Shown here: positions 25,518-35,313 of the stretch, piece by piece
Layout: each line of letters begins with the position of its first letter
Position numbering within the stretch: position 1 is the stretch's first letter
Source: Novosphingobium pokkalii
GTDB taxonomy: Bacteria; Pseudomonadota; Alphaproteobacteria; Sphingomonadales; Sphingomonadaceae
NCBI RefSeq assembly: GCF_014652855.1
Contig: NZ_BMZP01000007.1
Span: forward strand, 168,756 to 232,755
Direction of reading: 5' to 3'
Length of the DNA: 64,000 nt
Position numbers and translations under genes: made by a program
Notes under the pieces: generated by a model
Databases searched by the model: none
Seen by the model: the letters and a program-made list of their open reading frames with translations, nothing else
Told to the model about the DNA's origin: nothing

Positions 25518-25542
25518 GTTCGCCCTGAGCTTGTCGAAGGGC
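25518..25542. repeat. Short imperfect palindrome before hisA
   Basis: GTTCGCCCTGAGC and TTGTCGAAGGGC form an imperfect palindrome (GCCCT...AGGGC, with TCG/CGA inside). Motifs of this CCTGAGCTTGTCGAAGG type are a familiar multi-copy sequence in sphingomonad intergenic DNA, from general knowledge rather than a search. Confidence 0.65.
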
Positions 25543-25605
25543 ACCCGCGCAGCGCCAGAGCAAAACCCGTTGGACATGGCCGCGCGCGATGCTAGGCGCG
25601 CGGCC

Positions 25606-26331
25606 ATGATCGTATTTCCCGCCATTGACCTCAAGGGAGGTCAGGTCGTCCGCCTTGCAGAAGGCGATATGGATCGCGCCACCGTCTATGGAGACGATCC
25701 CGCGCACCAGGCCCGCCTGTTTGCCGAGGCAGGTTCGCAATATCTCCACGTGGTCGATCTCGACGGCGCCTTTGCCGGCGAAGCGCGCAATGCCCAGGCG
25801 GTGGAAAGCATTCTCAAGGCCTTTCCCGGCCATGTGCAACTGGGCGGCGGCATCCGCAATCGCGTGGCCGTGGACGGCTGGTTCGACCTTGGCGTGTCGC
25901 GCGTGGTGATCGGCACGGCCGCGCTGAAAGACCCGCAGTTCGTCAAGGACATGGCCAAGGCCTATCCGGGCGGGATCGTGGTGGCGGTGGACGCGCGCGA
26001 CGGCATGGTCGCCACGGCCGGTTGGGCCGATGTCTCGGACGTGTCGATCGTCGACATGGCCCGCCGCTTCGAGGATGCCGGCGTTGCCTCGCTGCTGTTT
26101 ACCGACGTGGGCCGCGATGGGCTGCTCAAGGGCTGCAACATCGAAGCCACGGTCAACCTCGCGCGGGCCACGCGCCTGCCGGTCATCGCCAGCGGCGGGG
26201 TGAAGGGCATCGATGACATTGCCATGCTGAAAGTGCATGAAGCCGATGGTATCGAAGGCGTGATCACCGGCCGCGCACTCTATGACGGGCGGCTCGATCT
26301 GGCCGCCGCGATCCAGATCGCCGAACGCTAA
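25606..26331 (+). CDS. hisA: Phosphoribosylformimino-5-aminoimidazole carboxamide ribotide isomerase
   Basis: HisA catalyses the fourth step of histidine synthesis. The 241-residue (beta-alpha)8 barrel begins [16 protein letters not shown] with catalytic Asp8, and has GGGIRN, the second Asp in FTDVGRDG, and [10 protein letters not shown]. The start gives the family N-terminus; an in-frame ATG 30 nt upstream is also possible, and no strong binding site favours either. Confidence 0.97.
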   Translation: MIVFPAIDLKGGQVVRLAEGDMDRATVYGDDPAHQARLFAEAGSQYLHVVDLDGAFAGEARNAQAVESILKAFPGHVQLGGGIRNRVAVDGWFDLGVSRVVIGTAALKDPQFVKDMAKAYPGGIVVAVDARDGMVATAGWADVSDVSIVDMARRFEDAGVASLLFTDVGRDGLLKGCNIEATVNLARATRLPVIASGGVKGIDDIAMLKVHEADGIEGVITGRALYDGRLDLAAAIQIAER

Positions 26332-26360
26332 AAGCCAAGGCAACGAAAGGCGCCCCTGTC

Positions 26361-27122
26361 ATGACCGTGCGTGTCCGTGTCATTCCCTGTCTCGACGTGG
26401 CCGAGGGCCGCGTGGTCAAGGGCGTCAACTTCGTCGACCTGCGCGATGCCGGCGATCCGGTGGAGCAGGCCCGCGCCTATGACGCGGCAGGGGCCGACGA
26501 ATTGTGCTTCCTCGATATTTCCGCCACGCACGAGGGGCGCGGCACGCTGCTCGACGTGGTCGCCCGCACGGCGGAAGTGTGCTTCATGCCGCTGACCGTG
26601 GGCGGCGGCGTGCGCGCGGTGGAAGACGCGCGCGCCCTGCTGCTGGCCGGCGCGGACAAGGTTGCGGTCAACAGCGCGGCGGTGGCCCGGCCCGAGCTGG
26701 TGCGCGAGATTGCCGAGAAATTCGGCGCGCAATGCGTGGTCGGCTCGGTCGATGCGCGGCGGGTGGCGCCGGGCAAGTGGGAAATCTTCACCCACGGCGG
26801 GCGCAAGGGTACCGGCATCGATGCCCTCGTCCATGCCGAGCGGCTGGCCAGCCTGGGCGCGGGCGAACTGCTCGTCACGTCGATGGATGGCGATGGCACC
26901 AAGGCCGGTTATGACCTGGAACTGACCCGCGCGATTGCCGATGCGGTGCCCGTGCCGGTGATCGCCAGTGGCGGCGTCGGCACGCTCGATCACCTGGTCG
27001 CGGGCGTGACGCAAGGCCATGCCAGCGCGGTGCTGGCCGCGTCGATCTTCCATTTCGGCACCTATTCCATTGCCCAGGCCCATGCCGCGCTGCGCGCCGC
27101 CGGCCTGCCGGCGCGGGGCTGA
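26361..27122 (+). CDS. hisF: Imidazole glycerol phosphate synthase cyclase subunit
   Basis: HisF makes imidazole glycerol phosphate and AICAR using ammonia from HisH. The 253-residue barrel has [14 protein letters not shown] with the catalytic Asp12, the second catalytic Asp in [13 protein letters not shown], and GGGVR and ASGGVG phosphate loops. It follows hisA by 29 nt, with AAAGG as binding site. Confidence 0.97.
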   Translation: MTVRVRVIPCLDVAEGRVVKGVNFVDLRDAGDPVEQARAYDAAGADELCFLDISATHEGRGTLLDVVARTAEVCFMPLTVGGGVRAVEDARALLLAGADKVAVNSAAVARPELVREIAEKFGAQCVVGSVDARRVAPGKWEIFTHGGRKGTGIDALVHAERLASLGAGELLVTSMDGDGTKAGYDLELTRAIADAVPVPVIASGGVGTLDHLVAGVTQGHASAVLAASIFHFGTYSIAQAHAALRAAGLPARG

Positions 27123-27186
27123 CACAACCGGGACGGGCACCGGACAGGGGCTTGACCCATGCCCCGCGCCGTTCCATGCCCCCGCC

Positions 27187-27516
27187 ATGGACCAGACCAA
27201 CGCGACCCTCGCCCGCCTGGAAGCGACCATTGCCGCGCGCCGCAGTGCCGATCCCGATGCCAGCTATGTCGCGCGCCTTCATGCCAAGGGGCTGGGCAAG
27301 ATCGCCCAGAAAGTGGGCGAAGAGGGTGTGGAGACCGTCATTGCCGCGCTTTCGGGCAGTGCGGACGAACTGGTTGGCGAGGCGGCCGATCTCGTCTTTC
27401 ACCTGATGGTGCTGCTCGGCGCGCGGGACGTGCCGTTCGCCCGCGTGCTGGCCGAGCTGGACCGCCGCGAAGGGCTTTCCGGCCTGGCGGAAAAGGCCGC
27501 GCGCCCGCGCGATTGA
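27187..27516 (+). CDS. hisE: Phosphoribosyl-ATP pyrophosphatase
   Basis: HisE removes pyrophosphate from phosphoribosyl-ATP, the second step of the pathway. The 109-residue protein has the LGKIAQKVGEEGVETVIAA and EAADLVFHLMVLL motifs of the all-alpha NTP-PPase fold. It is not fused to HisI here. It follows hisF by 64 nt. Confidence 0.95.
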   Translation: MDQTNATLARLEATIAARRSADPDASYVARLHAKGLGKIAQKVGEEGVETVIAALSGSADELVGEAADLVFHLMVLLGARDVPFARVLAELDRREGLSGLAEKAARPRD

Positions 27517-27574
27517 GGCTGTTTCACAAGTCTGAAAACTTCACCATATCGAACCATCTGCGGGAGCCTGTCCC

Positions 27575-27952
27575 ATGCCGATCGATGCCACGCTGCCCTA
27601 TGACGATCAGAACGTCTTTGCGAAGATCCTGCGCGGGGAAATTCCCTTGAAGAAGGTCTACGAAGACGCCTTCGCCCTGGCGTTTCACGACATCGCGCCG
27701 CAGGCGCCGGTGCATGTGCTGGTCATCCCCAAGGGGTCTTATGTAAGCTGGGACGATTTTTCCGCCCATGCGCCGGCAGAGCTGATTGCCGGTTTCGTGC
27801 GCGCGGTGGGCAAGGTGGCGCGCGATCTCGGGCTCGTGGAGCCGGGCTATCGCCTGCTGGCGAACCTGGGTGGCCATGGCGGGCAGGAAGTGCCGCACCT
27901 GCATGTCCACCTGTTCGGTGGCGCGCCGCTTGGGCCGATGCTGGTTGGTTAA
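27575..27952 (+). CDS. HIT-family nucleotide-binding protein
   Basis: This 125-residue protein has the histidine triad His108-x-His110-x-His112 (PHLHVHLFGG) and the N-terminal FAKILRGEIP typical of HINT-type hydrolases, which act on AMP-lysine-like or acyl-adenylate substrates. It follows hisE by 58 nt, an arrangement seen in other Alphaproteobacteria, suggesting a clean-up role for adenylated intermediates; this is inference. Confidence 0.93.
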   Translation: MPIDATLPYDDQNVFAKILRGEIPLKKVYEDAFALAFHDIAPQAPVHVLVIPKGSYVSWDDFSAHAPAELIAGFVRAVGKVARDLGLVEPGYRLLANLGGHGGQEVPHLHVHLFGGAPLGPMLVG

Positions 27953-28024
27953 TCCTTTCGCAGTGCAGCACTATGGGGTAACACCTATCCCGGCATTCCG
28001 TCGCAACGCAGGCACACTTCGTCC

Positions 28025-28492
28025 ATGACCGGCCCGGACATTCCCTCTGGCTGCCTCGACGGCAAGGTCCATCGCTTTGCCGTGCGCGTCTATTACGAAG
28101 ACACCGACCTGTCGGGCGTGGTCTATCACGCCAACTACCTGCGCTGGTTCGAGCGCGCACGGTCTGACCTGTTGCGCCTGATCGGCATCGACCAGCGCCG
28201 CGCCCACGAAGCGGGCGAGGGCGCCTTTGCCGTGGCCGACATGGCGCTGCGCTATGCCAGCCCGGCGCGGCTGGACGATGGCGTGGTGGTCGAAACCCGT
28301 CTTGCCGCGCTGAATGGCGCCAGTTGCACCCTGCTTCAGCAGGCGTTCAGGCAAGAAATCCTTCTTTGCGCCGCGCGCGTCCGCGTCGCCTTTGTCACGC
28401 CAGGGGGACGGCCGCGCCGTCTGCCGCGCGCGTGGCACGATGCCTTTGCCGCCCTGATTGACTCCGCACAGGATCTTGAGAAAGCCCCATGA
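28025..28492 (+). CDS. ybgC: YbgC-type acyl-CoA thioesterase of the Tol-Pal cluster
   Basis: This 155-residue hotdog-fold protein has the motif RVYYEDTDLSGVVYHANYL (about 21-38), which carries the catalytic Asp and the conserved VVYHANY helix. YbgC hydrolyses short acyl-CoA or acyl-ACP and sits in the Tol-Pal operon across Proteobacteria. It overlaps tolQ by 4 nt (ATGA). Confidence 0.94.
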   Translation: MTGPDIPSGCLDGKVHRFAVRVYYEDTDLSGVVYHANYLRWFERARSDLLRLIGIDQRRAHEAGEGAFAVADMALRYASPARLDDGVVVETRLAALNGASCTLLQQAFRQEILLCAARVRVAFVTPGGRPRRLPRAWHDAFAALIDSAQDLEKAP

Positions 28493-29199
28493 CTTTGGCC
28501 CTTCTTGCCGCCGCCGCAAGCGTGACTGCCGGCGCCCCGACCCGCCTCAACCCGGTCGCCCTGTTCCTGCATGCCGATATCGTGGTGCAGATCGTGATGA
28601 GCGCGCTGGTGCTTGCCAGCGTGTGGGTGTGGATGATCATCGTTTCGTTCAGCCTGCGCATGGCCGGTGCGCGCCGCCGGTCCGACCGCTATGAGCAGGG
28701 GTTCTGGGACGCGCGCGACATCGACGCCTATCACAAGGACAACGGCAAGGGCGACGTGCCCGCCGCCCGCGTGGTCAGCGCCGCGCTGGGCGAATGGCGC
28801 CGCTCCACTGCCGGCAAGAACGTGGACCGCGAAGGCACCCGCCAGCGCCTGCAAGTGGCGATGGACAGCGCGGTGGCAGCCGAGACCGACCGCCTGTCGG
28901 GCCGCCTGAATTTCCTGGCCACGGTTGGCTCGGTGGCGCCGTTCGTGGGCCTGTTCGGCACGGTCTGGGGCATCATGGACAGCTTCTTCAACATCGGCGC
29001 GCAGGCCAATTCCTCGCTCGCGGTGGTGGCGCCGGGCATTTCCGAAGCGCTGTTCGCCACGGCGATCGGCCTGGTCGCGGCGATCCCTTCGGTGATTGCC
29101 TACAACCGCTTCAGCAACACCGTGAACCGCTTCGAAGCGCGCCTGTTCCGCTTTGCCGACCGGTTCCACGCCACCCTCAGCCGCGAGCTGGAGCAGTAA
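28489..29199 (+). CDS. tolQ: Tol-Pal system protein TolQ
   Basis: TolQ is the inner-membrane ion-channel subunit (MotA/ExbB type) that with TolR energises TolA. The 236-residue protein has three hydrophobic helices: one near residues 25-47, then the pair containing LNFLATVGSVAPFVGLFGTVWGIM and ALFATAIGLVAAIPSVIAYN. It is followed 3 nt later by tolR. Confidence 0.96.
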   Translation: MTLALLAAAASVTAGAPTRLNPVALFLHADIVVQIVMSALVLASVWVWMIIVSFSLRMAGARRRSDRYEQGFWDARDIDAYHKDNGKGDVPAARVVSAALGEWRRSTAGKNVDREGTRQRLQVAMDSAVAAETDRLSGRLNFLATVGSVAPFVGLFGTVWGIMDSFFNIGAQANSSLAVVAPGISEALFATAIGLVAAIPSVIAYNRFSNTVNRFEARLFRFADRFHATLSRELEQ

Positions 29200-29202
29200 G
29201 CC

Positions 29203-29694
<492 letters not shown>

Positions 29695-29699
29695 TCCCC

Positions 29700-30710
29700 A
29701 TGGCGACGCGCGATCCCCTTGATCCCCAAACCACCGGACTGCACCGGGAAGAGGCCCTGGCGCTGGGGCTGGCGGTGGCGGCGCACGCGGCGCTGATTGC
29801 CGCGCTCACGCTGTCTCCGCCGGGCAAGAGCATCAAGCCGCCGCCCGAGCGCATGGTGGTGACGATTGCCGACCAGGTGGCCGATACCGCCACCTCGCCC
29901 GATCCCAATGCCCAGGCCGCGCCCGACGTGGCGCCGGAACTGGGCGAGCAGCAGGCCGCCGCCGAGCCCGAGCCAGCGCCGCCCGCGCCTGTGCAGAAGC
30001 CGCAACCGGCGCCGCCCCAGCCGACTCCCCCTAAGCCGGCGCCGCCAAAGCCCGTTCCGCCGCAGCCCGCACCCCGGCCGCAGCCGGCGCCCCGGCCCGT
30101 GCCGCGCCCGGAACCAAGGCCGCAGCCTGCGCCGCCTAAGCCGGCCCCGCCCAAGCCTGCGCCTCCCCGGCCTGCACCTGCCAGGCCGGCTCCGGCCAAG
30201 CCCGCGCCGGCCAGGCCTGCGCCCGAAGCGCCGCGCCATGCCGAGCACGCGCCGGGCCGGGCCACGCCTGCGCCCACGCCGCCGCACAAGGCGCCACAGG
30301 GCGGCAACCGCATCGGCAAGGATTTCCTCGCCGGCGTGCCCAGCACCAGCAACCCTGGCACATCGCGCACGCCGCCGGCGCAGACCGCCGGACCTGACGT
30401 GCGCGCCTCGCTCGGCATGGCACTCTCGCGCCAGATCAAGCCGCACTGGCTCGGCCCGTCCGGCGTGGACGTGGACAAGCTGGTGACGGTGGTGGCCTGG
30501 AACCTCAATCCCGACGGGTCGTTGGCCGGGAAACCGGTGGTGGTATCGCAAAGCGGGATTACCGACGCCAACCGTGCCCAGGCCCGGCGCCACGCCGAAC
30601 TGGCCATCCGCGCGGTGGAACTGGCCGCACCGTTCGATCTGCCGCCGCAATACTACAATAGCTGGAAGCGCGTTTCGGCGTTTCGCTTTGACTGGAAGCT
30701 GTCGCAATGA
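29700..30710 (+). CDS. tolA: TolA-like energy-transducing protein with proline-rich linker
   Basis: This 336-residue protein has one N-terminal membrane helix (about 22-42), a periplasmic linker and a C-terminal TonB/TolA-like domain (about 240-336, RASLGMALSRQIKPHW to FRFDWKLS). The linker (about 90-220) is nearly all Pro, Ala, Lys and Arg in PKPAPP-type repeats, unlike the long Ala/Lys/Glu helix of E. coli TolA, and looks like TonB. Position between tolR and tolB fixes its role as TolA. It overlaps tolB by 4 nt. Confidence 0.9.
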   Translation: MATRDPLDPQTTGLHREEALALGLAVAAHAALIAALTLSPPGKSIKPPPERMVVTIADQVADTATSPDPNAQAAPDVAPELGEQQAAAEPEPAPPAPVQKPQPAPPQPTPPKPAPPKPVPPQPAPRPQPAPRPVPRPEPRPQPAPPKPAPPKPAPPRPAPARPAPAKPAPARPAPEAPRHAEHAPGRATPAPTPPHKAPQGGNRIGKDFLAGVPSTSNPGTSRTPPAQTAGPDVRASLGMALSRQIKPHWLGPSGVDVDKLVTVVAWNLNPDGSLAGKPVVVSQSGITDANRAQARRHAELAIRAVELAAPFDLPPQYYNSWKRVSAFRFDWKLSQ

Positions 30711-32110
30711 AGCCTTTGTCCTTCGCCGTTTTTGGCATTTTCCTGGCAGGCCTTGGCGCTGCCCCGGCCCTGGCGCAGCAGCAGGCGCTGCCCGCCTCCA
30801 GCGCACCTCAGGCTGCGCCTACCGCCGCCGCGCCCGACGATGGTGGCCTGACCGGCTCGGTAACCGGCGAGGGCGCCTGGCAGGATCTGGGCGTGGCGAT
30901 CCCCGCGTTCCCCACCGACAATCCGGTGCCCACGGCGGCCGAAGGCGGCAACACCGGCGCCCTGGGCAAGAGCCTGGCGCAAGTGGTCTACAACGATCTC
31001 AAGAACAACGGCCTGTTCAAGCCGACCGGGCCAGATGCGCTGCCCGGCATTGCCTATTCCGAAGTTTCGGCCCCCAATTTCGGCAATTGGCGCGCTCGCT
31101 CGGCCGAAATGCTGGTGCAGGGCTTCGTGCGGGCCGCGCCCGACGGGCGGCTGACGGTGGGCTGCTATCTCTATGACGTGGCGCTGGGCAGCGAACTGGC
31201 GCGCCAGGGCTATGTCGTGCAGCCGGCCGACTGGCGCCGCGCCGCGCACAAGTGCGCCGACATGGTCTATTCGCGTCTTTCCGGCGAAAGCCCGTTCTTC
31301 GACAGCAAGATCGCCTATATCGCCGAGACCGGCCCCAAGGACCACCGCCGCAAGCAACTGGCGATCATGGATTCCGATGGTGCCAACCACCGCTTCATCA
31401 CCAATGGCCAGGCCACGGCGCTGACCCCGCGCTATTCGCCCGATTACCAGCAGATCGCCTATCTGTCGTATCTCAACGGCAATCCACGCATCTATGTCTA
31501 TGACATCGGCACCGGCACGCAGCATCTCGTGCTGCAAAGCCGCAACCCCACGTTCGCCCCGCGCTGGTCGCCCGATGGCAAGTCGCTGCTGTTCTCGATG
31601 GCGATCGGCGGCAATACTGATATCTATCGCATTCCCGCCACAGGTGGCGAGCCGGTGCGGCTGACCAACACGCCGGGCATCAATGTCGGCGGCTCCTATA
31701 GCCCCGATGGCAAGCGCATCGTGTTCGAAAGCGATCGTTCGGGCAGCCAGCAGGTCTACGTGATGAACGCCGACGGCACCGACCAGAAGCGCATCAGCTT
31801 CTTCGGTGGCCGCGCCGCAACCCCGGAATGGAGCCCGCGCGGCGACCAGATCGCGTTCACCTGCATCTGCGGCAACCTGCGCGTGGCGGTGATGAACCCG
31901 AGCGGCGGCGACATGCGCTTCCTGACCAATAGCTGGCAGGACGAGGCGCCGACCTGGTCTCCCAATGGCCGCATCGTGCAGTTCTTCCGCACCGAAAAGA
32001 ACACCGGCCATACCTCCATCTGGCAGGTCGACCTGACCGGCCGCAACGAACGCAAGCTCAATACCCCGGTCGATGCCTCCGACCCGGCCTGGGGTCCTGT
32101 CTTGCCGTAA
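30707..32110 (+). CDS. tolB: Tol-Pal system protein TolB
   Basis: TolB is the periplasmic beta-propeller that binds Pal and TolA. The 467-residue protein has a signal peptide (MKPLSFAVFGIFLAGLGAAPALA), an N-terminal alpha/beta domain, and WD-like TolB blades with repeated YSPDGKRI, RWSPDGKSL and WSPNGRIV motifs. It overlaps tolA (ATGA) and precedes pal by 88 nt. Confidence 0.95.
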   Translation: MKPLSFAVFGIFLAGLGAAPALAQQQALPASSAPQAAPTAAAPDDGGLTGSVTGEGAWQDLGVAIPAFPTDNPVPTAAEGGNTGALGKSLAQVVYNDLKNNGLFKPTGPDALPGIAYSEVSAPNFGNWRARSAEMLVQGFVRAAPDGRLTVGCYLYDVALGSELARQGYVVQPADWRRAAHKCADMVYSRLSGESPFFDSKIAYIAETGPKDHRRKQLAIMDSDGANHRFITNGQATALTPRYSPDYQQIAYLSYLNGNPRIYVYDIGTGTQHLVLQSRNPTFAPRWSPDGKSLLFSMAIGGNTDIYRIPATGGEPVRLTNTPGINVGGSYSPDGKRIVFESDRSGSQQVYVMNADGTDQKRISFFGGRAATPEWSPRGDQIAFTCICGNLRVAVMNPSGGDMRFLTNSWQDEAPTWSPNGRIVQFFRTEKNTGHTSIWQVDLTGRNERKLNTPVDASDPAWGPVLP

Positions 32111-32198
32111 CCGGTGCAGCCTTCGGGCTGCGCCATCCCTCTGACCCTACCGTTTTGTGCCCCTGCAAAACTTTCTCATCCGCCCTGAGGAGAATATC

Positions 32199-32720
32199 AT
32201 GAAGCGCACACTTGTTGCCGTCACCCTCCTGGCAGGCAGCATTTCGCTGGCCGCCTGTTCGTCGAATTCGGCGAAGAACCGCACGGCCGCCGAACTGCCG
32301 CCGCCGCCGGCTTCGTCCACCACGACCACGCCGCCGCCCGCGCCAACTGGCCCGGCTGCCGGCAGCCAGGCCGATTTCGTCGCTTCGGTGCAGTCGGACA
32401 CCATCCATTTCGACACCGACCGCTACAACGTCGATGCGCAGAGCCAGGCGATCCTGCAAAGCCAGGCACAGTGGCTGGCGCGCTACCCCAACAAGCGCGT
32501 GACCATCGAAGGCCACTGCGACGAGCGCGGCACGCGCGACTACAACATCGCGCTGGGCGAACGCCGCGCCAATGCTGCCAAGAACTATCTGATCAGCCTG
32601 GGTATCGACGCCAGCCGTATCAGCACGGTGAGCTATGGCAAGGAACGCCCGATCGCGCTGGGTTCGGACGAAGCGGCCTGGGCGCAGAACCGTCGCGCGG
32701 TGACGGTCACCATCCAGTAA
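32199..32720 (+). CDS. pal: Peptidoglycan-associated lipoprotein Pal
   Basis: Pal anchors the outer membrane to peptidoglycan and is recruited by TolB. The 173-residue protein has a lipoprotein signal peptide with lipobox SLAAC, so the lipid is on Cys20, then a Pro/Thr-rich linker, and an OmpA-like domain with [32 protein letters not shown] and [10 protein letters not shown]. The start fits the GAGGAGA binding site. Confidence 0.96.
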   Translation: MKRTLVAVTLLAGSISLAACSSNSAKNRTAAELPPPPASSTTTTPPPAPTGPAAGSQADFVASVQSDTIHFDTDRYNVDAQSQAILQSQAQWLARYPNKRVTIEGHCDERGTRDYNIALGERRANAAKNYLISLGIDASRISTVSYGKERPIALGSDEAAWAQNRRAVTVTIQ

Positions 32721-32841
32721 GGGACGGCTTGCGCCGGAGGGCCGCCGGCGGTTAAGAGCGAATCCGTCTTAGAGGGGGCGCCTTGTGCGGCAGTGGCCGT
32801 GCGGGGCGCCCCGTCCGCGTTTGGAGAAAGTGGCAGGGCCG

Positions 32842-33384
32842 ATGGCACGGCAAGGGCGATCCACCGACTGGGGCTTTCCCCGTTGGCGCGGCTATGGCAG
32901 CGCGCGCGAGGCCGTGAACGTGCGCCTGTGCGACCGCGCCGGCTGCAACGAGCCTGGCAACTGCCCGGCGCCCAAATCGCCCAACAGCCCCGATCGCTGG
33001 TATTTCTGCGAAAAGCATGCGGCCGAATACAACGCTGGATGGGACTATTTCGCGGGCCTGGACAAGGAAGAGGCCGCCGCGCGCGAGCAGGCCGAACGGC
33101 GCACCAACGAAGGCTATCGCGATGCCTCGTGGAAAGCCTGGGCCGGGCCGGGCGACGGCAGCCGCAGCCGCGATGAACTGCGCGCGCTCGAAGCCTTGGG
33201 GCTCGATCCCGATGCCGCGTTCGAAGATGTGCGCAAGGCCTGGCGCACCCGCGCCAAGGAAGTGCACCCCGACGTGCGCCCCGGCGACGAACAGGCCGCG
33301 GCCGAATTCCAGAAGCTGCAACTGGCCTACGAAGTGCTGCGCGCGGCCGAGGAACGGCGGACGTGGAAGGGCACGGCCGGATAG
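32842..33384 (+). CDS. J-domain protein with Cys-rich N-terminal region
   Basis: This 180-residue protein has a C-terminal J domain (about residues 115-175) with the HPD motif in [11 protein letters not shown]. The N-terminal half has a Cys/His cluster, C-x4-C-x5-C ([12 protein letters not shown]) and later C-x2-H in FCEKH, that resembles a zinc-binding knuckle. J domains stimulate Hsp70 (DnaK) ATPase. The arrangement occurs in alphaproteobacterial J-domain proteins, as far as I recall. The start fits GGAGAAAG and GGGCCG upstream. It lies where cpoB often follows pal. Confidence 0.85.
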   Translation: MARQGRSTDWGFPRWRGYGSAREAVNVRLCDRAGCNEPGNCPAPKSPNSPDRWYFCEKHAAEYNAGWDYFAGLDKEEAAAREQAERRTNEGYRDASWKAWAGPGDGSRSRDELRALEALGLDPDAAFEDVRKAWRTRAKEVHPDVRPGDEQAAAEFQKLQLAYEVLRAAEERRTWKGTAG

Positions 33385-33413
33385 GGACACTTCGGGGGGA
33401 GGAGGCAAAGGCT

Positions 33414-34595
33414 GTGGCCAAGGTTCGGTTCGATTGGGAAGATGCGCTGGGGCTGGACAGCCAGTTGACCGGCGAGGAGCGGATGATCCGCGATGCCGCG
33501 CGCGCCTTTGCCCAGGATCGCCTGCAATCCCGCGTGATCCAGGCCTTTGCCGACGAGACCACCGATCCCGAGATCTTTGCCGAAATGGGCGCGCAGGGCC
33601 TGCTCGGCGTGACTCTGCCCGAACGCTTTGGCGGGGCGGATGCCTCCTATGTCGCCTATGGCCTGGTGGCGCGCGAGGTGGAGCGGGTCGATTCCGGCTA
33701 TCGCTCGATGATGAGCGTGCAGTCGAGCCTGGTGATGCATCCGATCCATGCCTATGGCTCTGACGCGCAACGCGAACGCTATCTGCCCCGGCTGGCGCGG
33801 GGCGAGGCGATCGGCTGCTTCGGCCTGACCGAGCCCGATGCCGGATCGGACCCGGGCGGGATGCGCACCCGCGCCGAGAAGATCGACGGCGGCTATCGCC
33901 TCAACGGCACCAAGACCTGGATTTCCAACGCGCCGATTGCCGATGTCTTCGTGATCTGGGCCAAGAGCGACGCGCATGGCGGGGCGATCCGGGGCTTCGT
34001 GCTGGACAAGAGCACCAAGGGGCTTTCGGCGCCAAAGATCGCTGGCAAGATTTCGCTGCGGGCCTCCGTCACCGGGCAGATCGTGATGGAGGACGTGGTC
34101 GTGCCGGAGGAGGCGCTGCTGCCCGGCGTGGAAGGGCTGAAAGGGCCGTTCGGCTGCCTCAACCGGGCGCGCTACGGCATTGCCTGGGGGGCGATGGGCG
34201 CGGCCGAATTCTGCTTTGCCGCCGCGCGCCAATATGGGCTGGATCGGCACCAGTTCGGCCGTCCGCTGGCCGCGACGCAGCTTTACCAGAAGAAGCTGGC
34301 CGACATGCTGACCGAGATCACCCTGGGCCTGCACGCGGTTCTGCGGCTGGGGCGGATGATGGACGAAGGCGCCTGCCCGCCCGAGGCGATCTCGATCCTC
34401 AAGCGCAACAACGTGGGCAAGGCGCTGGAGATTGCCCGCATGGCGCGCGACATGCACGGCGGCAACGGCATTTCCGGCGAATACCAGGTGATCCGCCACA
34501 TGGTGAACCTGGAAACGGTGAACACCTATGAAGGCACGCACGATATCCATGCCCTGATCCTGGGCCGGGCGATTACCGGAATCCCGGCGTTCTGA
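33414..34595 (+). CDS. Glutaryl-CoA dehydrogenase
   Basis: This 393-residue acyl-CoA dehydrogenase matches glutaryl-CoA dehydrogenase: [20 protein letters not shown] (with the Arg that binds the gamma-carboxylate), [15 protein letters not shown], and the catalytic Glu373 in [16 protein letters not shown]. It oxidises and decarboxylates glutaryl-CoA to crotonyl-CoA in lysine and tryptophan breakdown. The start is GTG, preceded by a GGAGGAGG binding site. It is 29 nt from the J-domain stop. Confidence 0.92.
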   Translation: MAKVRFDWEDALGLDSQLTGEERMIRDAARAFAQDRLQSRVIQAFADETTDPEIFAEMGAQGLLGVTLPERFGGADASYVAYGLVAREVERVDSGYRSMMSVQSSLVMHPIHAYGSDAQRERYLPRLARGEAIGCFGLTEPDAGSDPGGMRTRAEKIDGGYRLNGTKTWISNAPIADVFVIWAKSDAHGGAIRGFVLDKSTKGLSAPKIAGKISLRASVTGQIVMEDVVVPEEALLPGVEGLKGPFGCLNRARYGIAWGAMGAAEFCFAAARQYGLDRHQFGRPLAATQLYQKKLADMLTEITLGLHAVLRLGRMMDEGACPPEAISILKRNNVGKALEIARMARDMHGGNGISGEYQVIRHMVNLETVNTYEGTHDIHALILGRAITGIPAF

Positions 34596-34719
34596 GCCAG
34601 GCCCTCTGCCCGGCGCAAATGCCGCAGGCTACACGGCCAAGTGGTTGACAAGGCTAGTCCATGGCTTTGATGGTGCCTGGCGCAGGGATAACCGCGGGGG
34701 CGGAAAGCATGGGGTTGCG

Positions 34720-35124
34720 ATGAAGCATGGCGTGATGGCGGTGGCTTTGTTGGCGGGCGCAATGGCGTGCCCGGCTCTGGCCCAGGCCAAGGGACTGGGC
34801 GTGGAAGCCACGGGCGGCAAGGCCGATGGCGAGTGGGGCGCGGAACTGGGCGCCAGCTACAGCATGGGGTTTGGCCCGTTCACCGTGCGGCCGGTGGTGG
34901 GTGCGTTCATTCCCACCGAGGATGGGGCGAGCACGTCGGTCTATGCCAAGGGCGAGGCGACGTTAACCATTCCGGCCGTCGCCGAACTCGGCCTGGGCGC
35001 GCGCCTGGCCCATGAAAAGGTGCGGGCCTATGCCCTGGCGGCCTTTCCGATCATGCCCAAGTTCAAGCTGACCTTGCAGGGCGGCGAGCACTATGGGGCG
35101 GCTGGCCTGAGATTTTCATTCTGA
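34720..35124 (+). CDS. Small exported beta-strand-rich protein, function unknown
   Basis: This 134-residue protein has a signal peptide (MKHGVMAVALLAGAMACPALAQA). The mature part alternates Gly, hydrophobic and charged residues and ends in Phe (GAAGLRFSF), as in outer-membrane beta-barrels, so it may be a small barrel or lipocalin-like protein. No specific family is recognised. A strong hairpin directly after the stop may end its transcript. Confidence 0.6.
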   Translation: MKHGVMAVALLAGAMACPALAQAKGLGVEATGGKADGEWGAELGASYSMGFGPFTVRPVVGAFIPTEDGASTSVYAKGEATLTIPAVAELGLGARLAHEKVRAYALAAFPIMPKFKLTLQGGEHYGAAGLRFSF

Positions 35125-35125
35125 T

Positions 35126-35313
35126 CCAAAATTCGCCAATGGCGAATTTTGGGTTCGGCGCCGGCCCGCTCCCGTCCCGAAGGCACCGAAAACGTCCGGG
35201 GGACGTTTTCGCTGAGGGGGCCGACCTCCCATAGGGTACTATCGTTGGGAGGCCGGGTGGGGGAGCGGGCCGGCGCTGAACCATTACAACTCCGTCAACG
35301 ACGGAGTTGTAAT
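35126..35313. repeat. Nested multi-hairpin element between convergent genes
   Basis: The gap between 34720-35124 and glsA is almost entirely palindromes. P0: CCAAAATTCGCC/GGCGAATTTTGG, 12 bp (35126-35152). Outer stem P1: 35153-35173 with 35261-35281, 21 bp with one G-T. Inside P1, P2: CGAAAACGTCC/GGACGTTTTCG, 11 bp (35187-35211), and P3: CCTCCC-ATAG with CTAT-(cgtt)-GGGAGG (35225-35252). Then P4: ATTACAACTCCGT/ACGGAGTTGTAAT, 13 bp (35283-35313), reaching into the glsA stop codon. P0 and P4 may be terminators; the whole could be a folded RNA or mobile element. Confidence 0.9.

Noticed and set aside
35153..35281. The outer arms of the nested hairpin as an integron attC site.
   Set aside because: The 5' end reads GTTCGGC, not the GTTRRRY consensus, and no integrase or cassette array is present.
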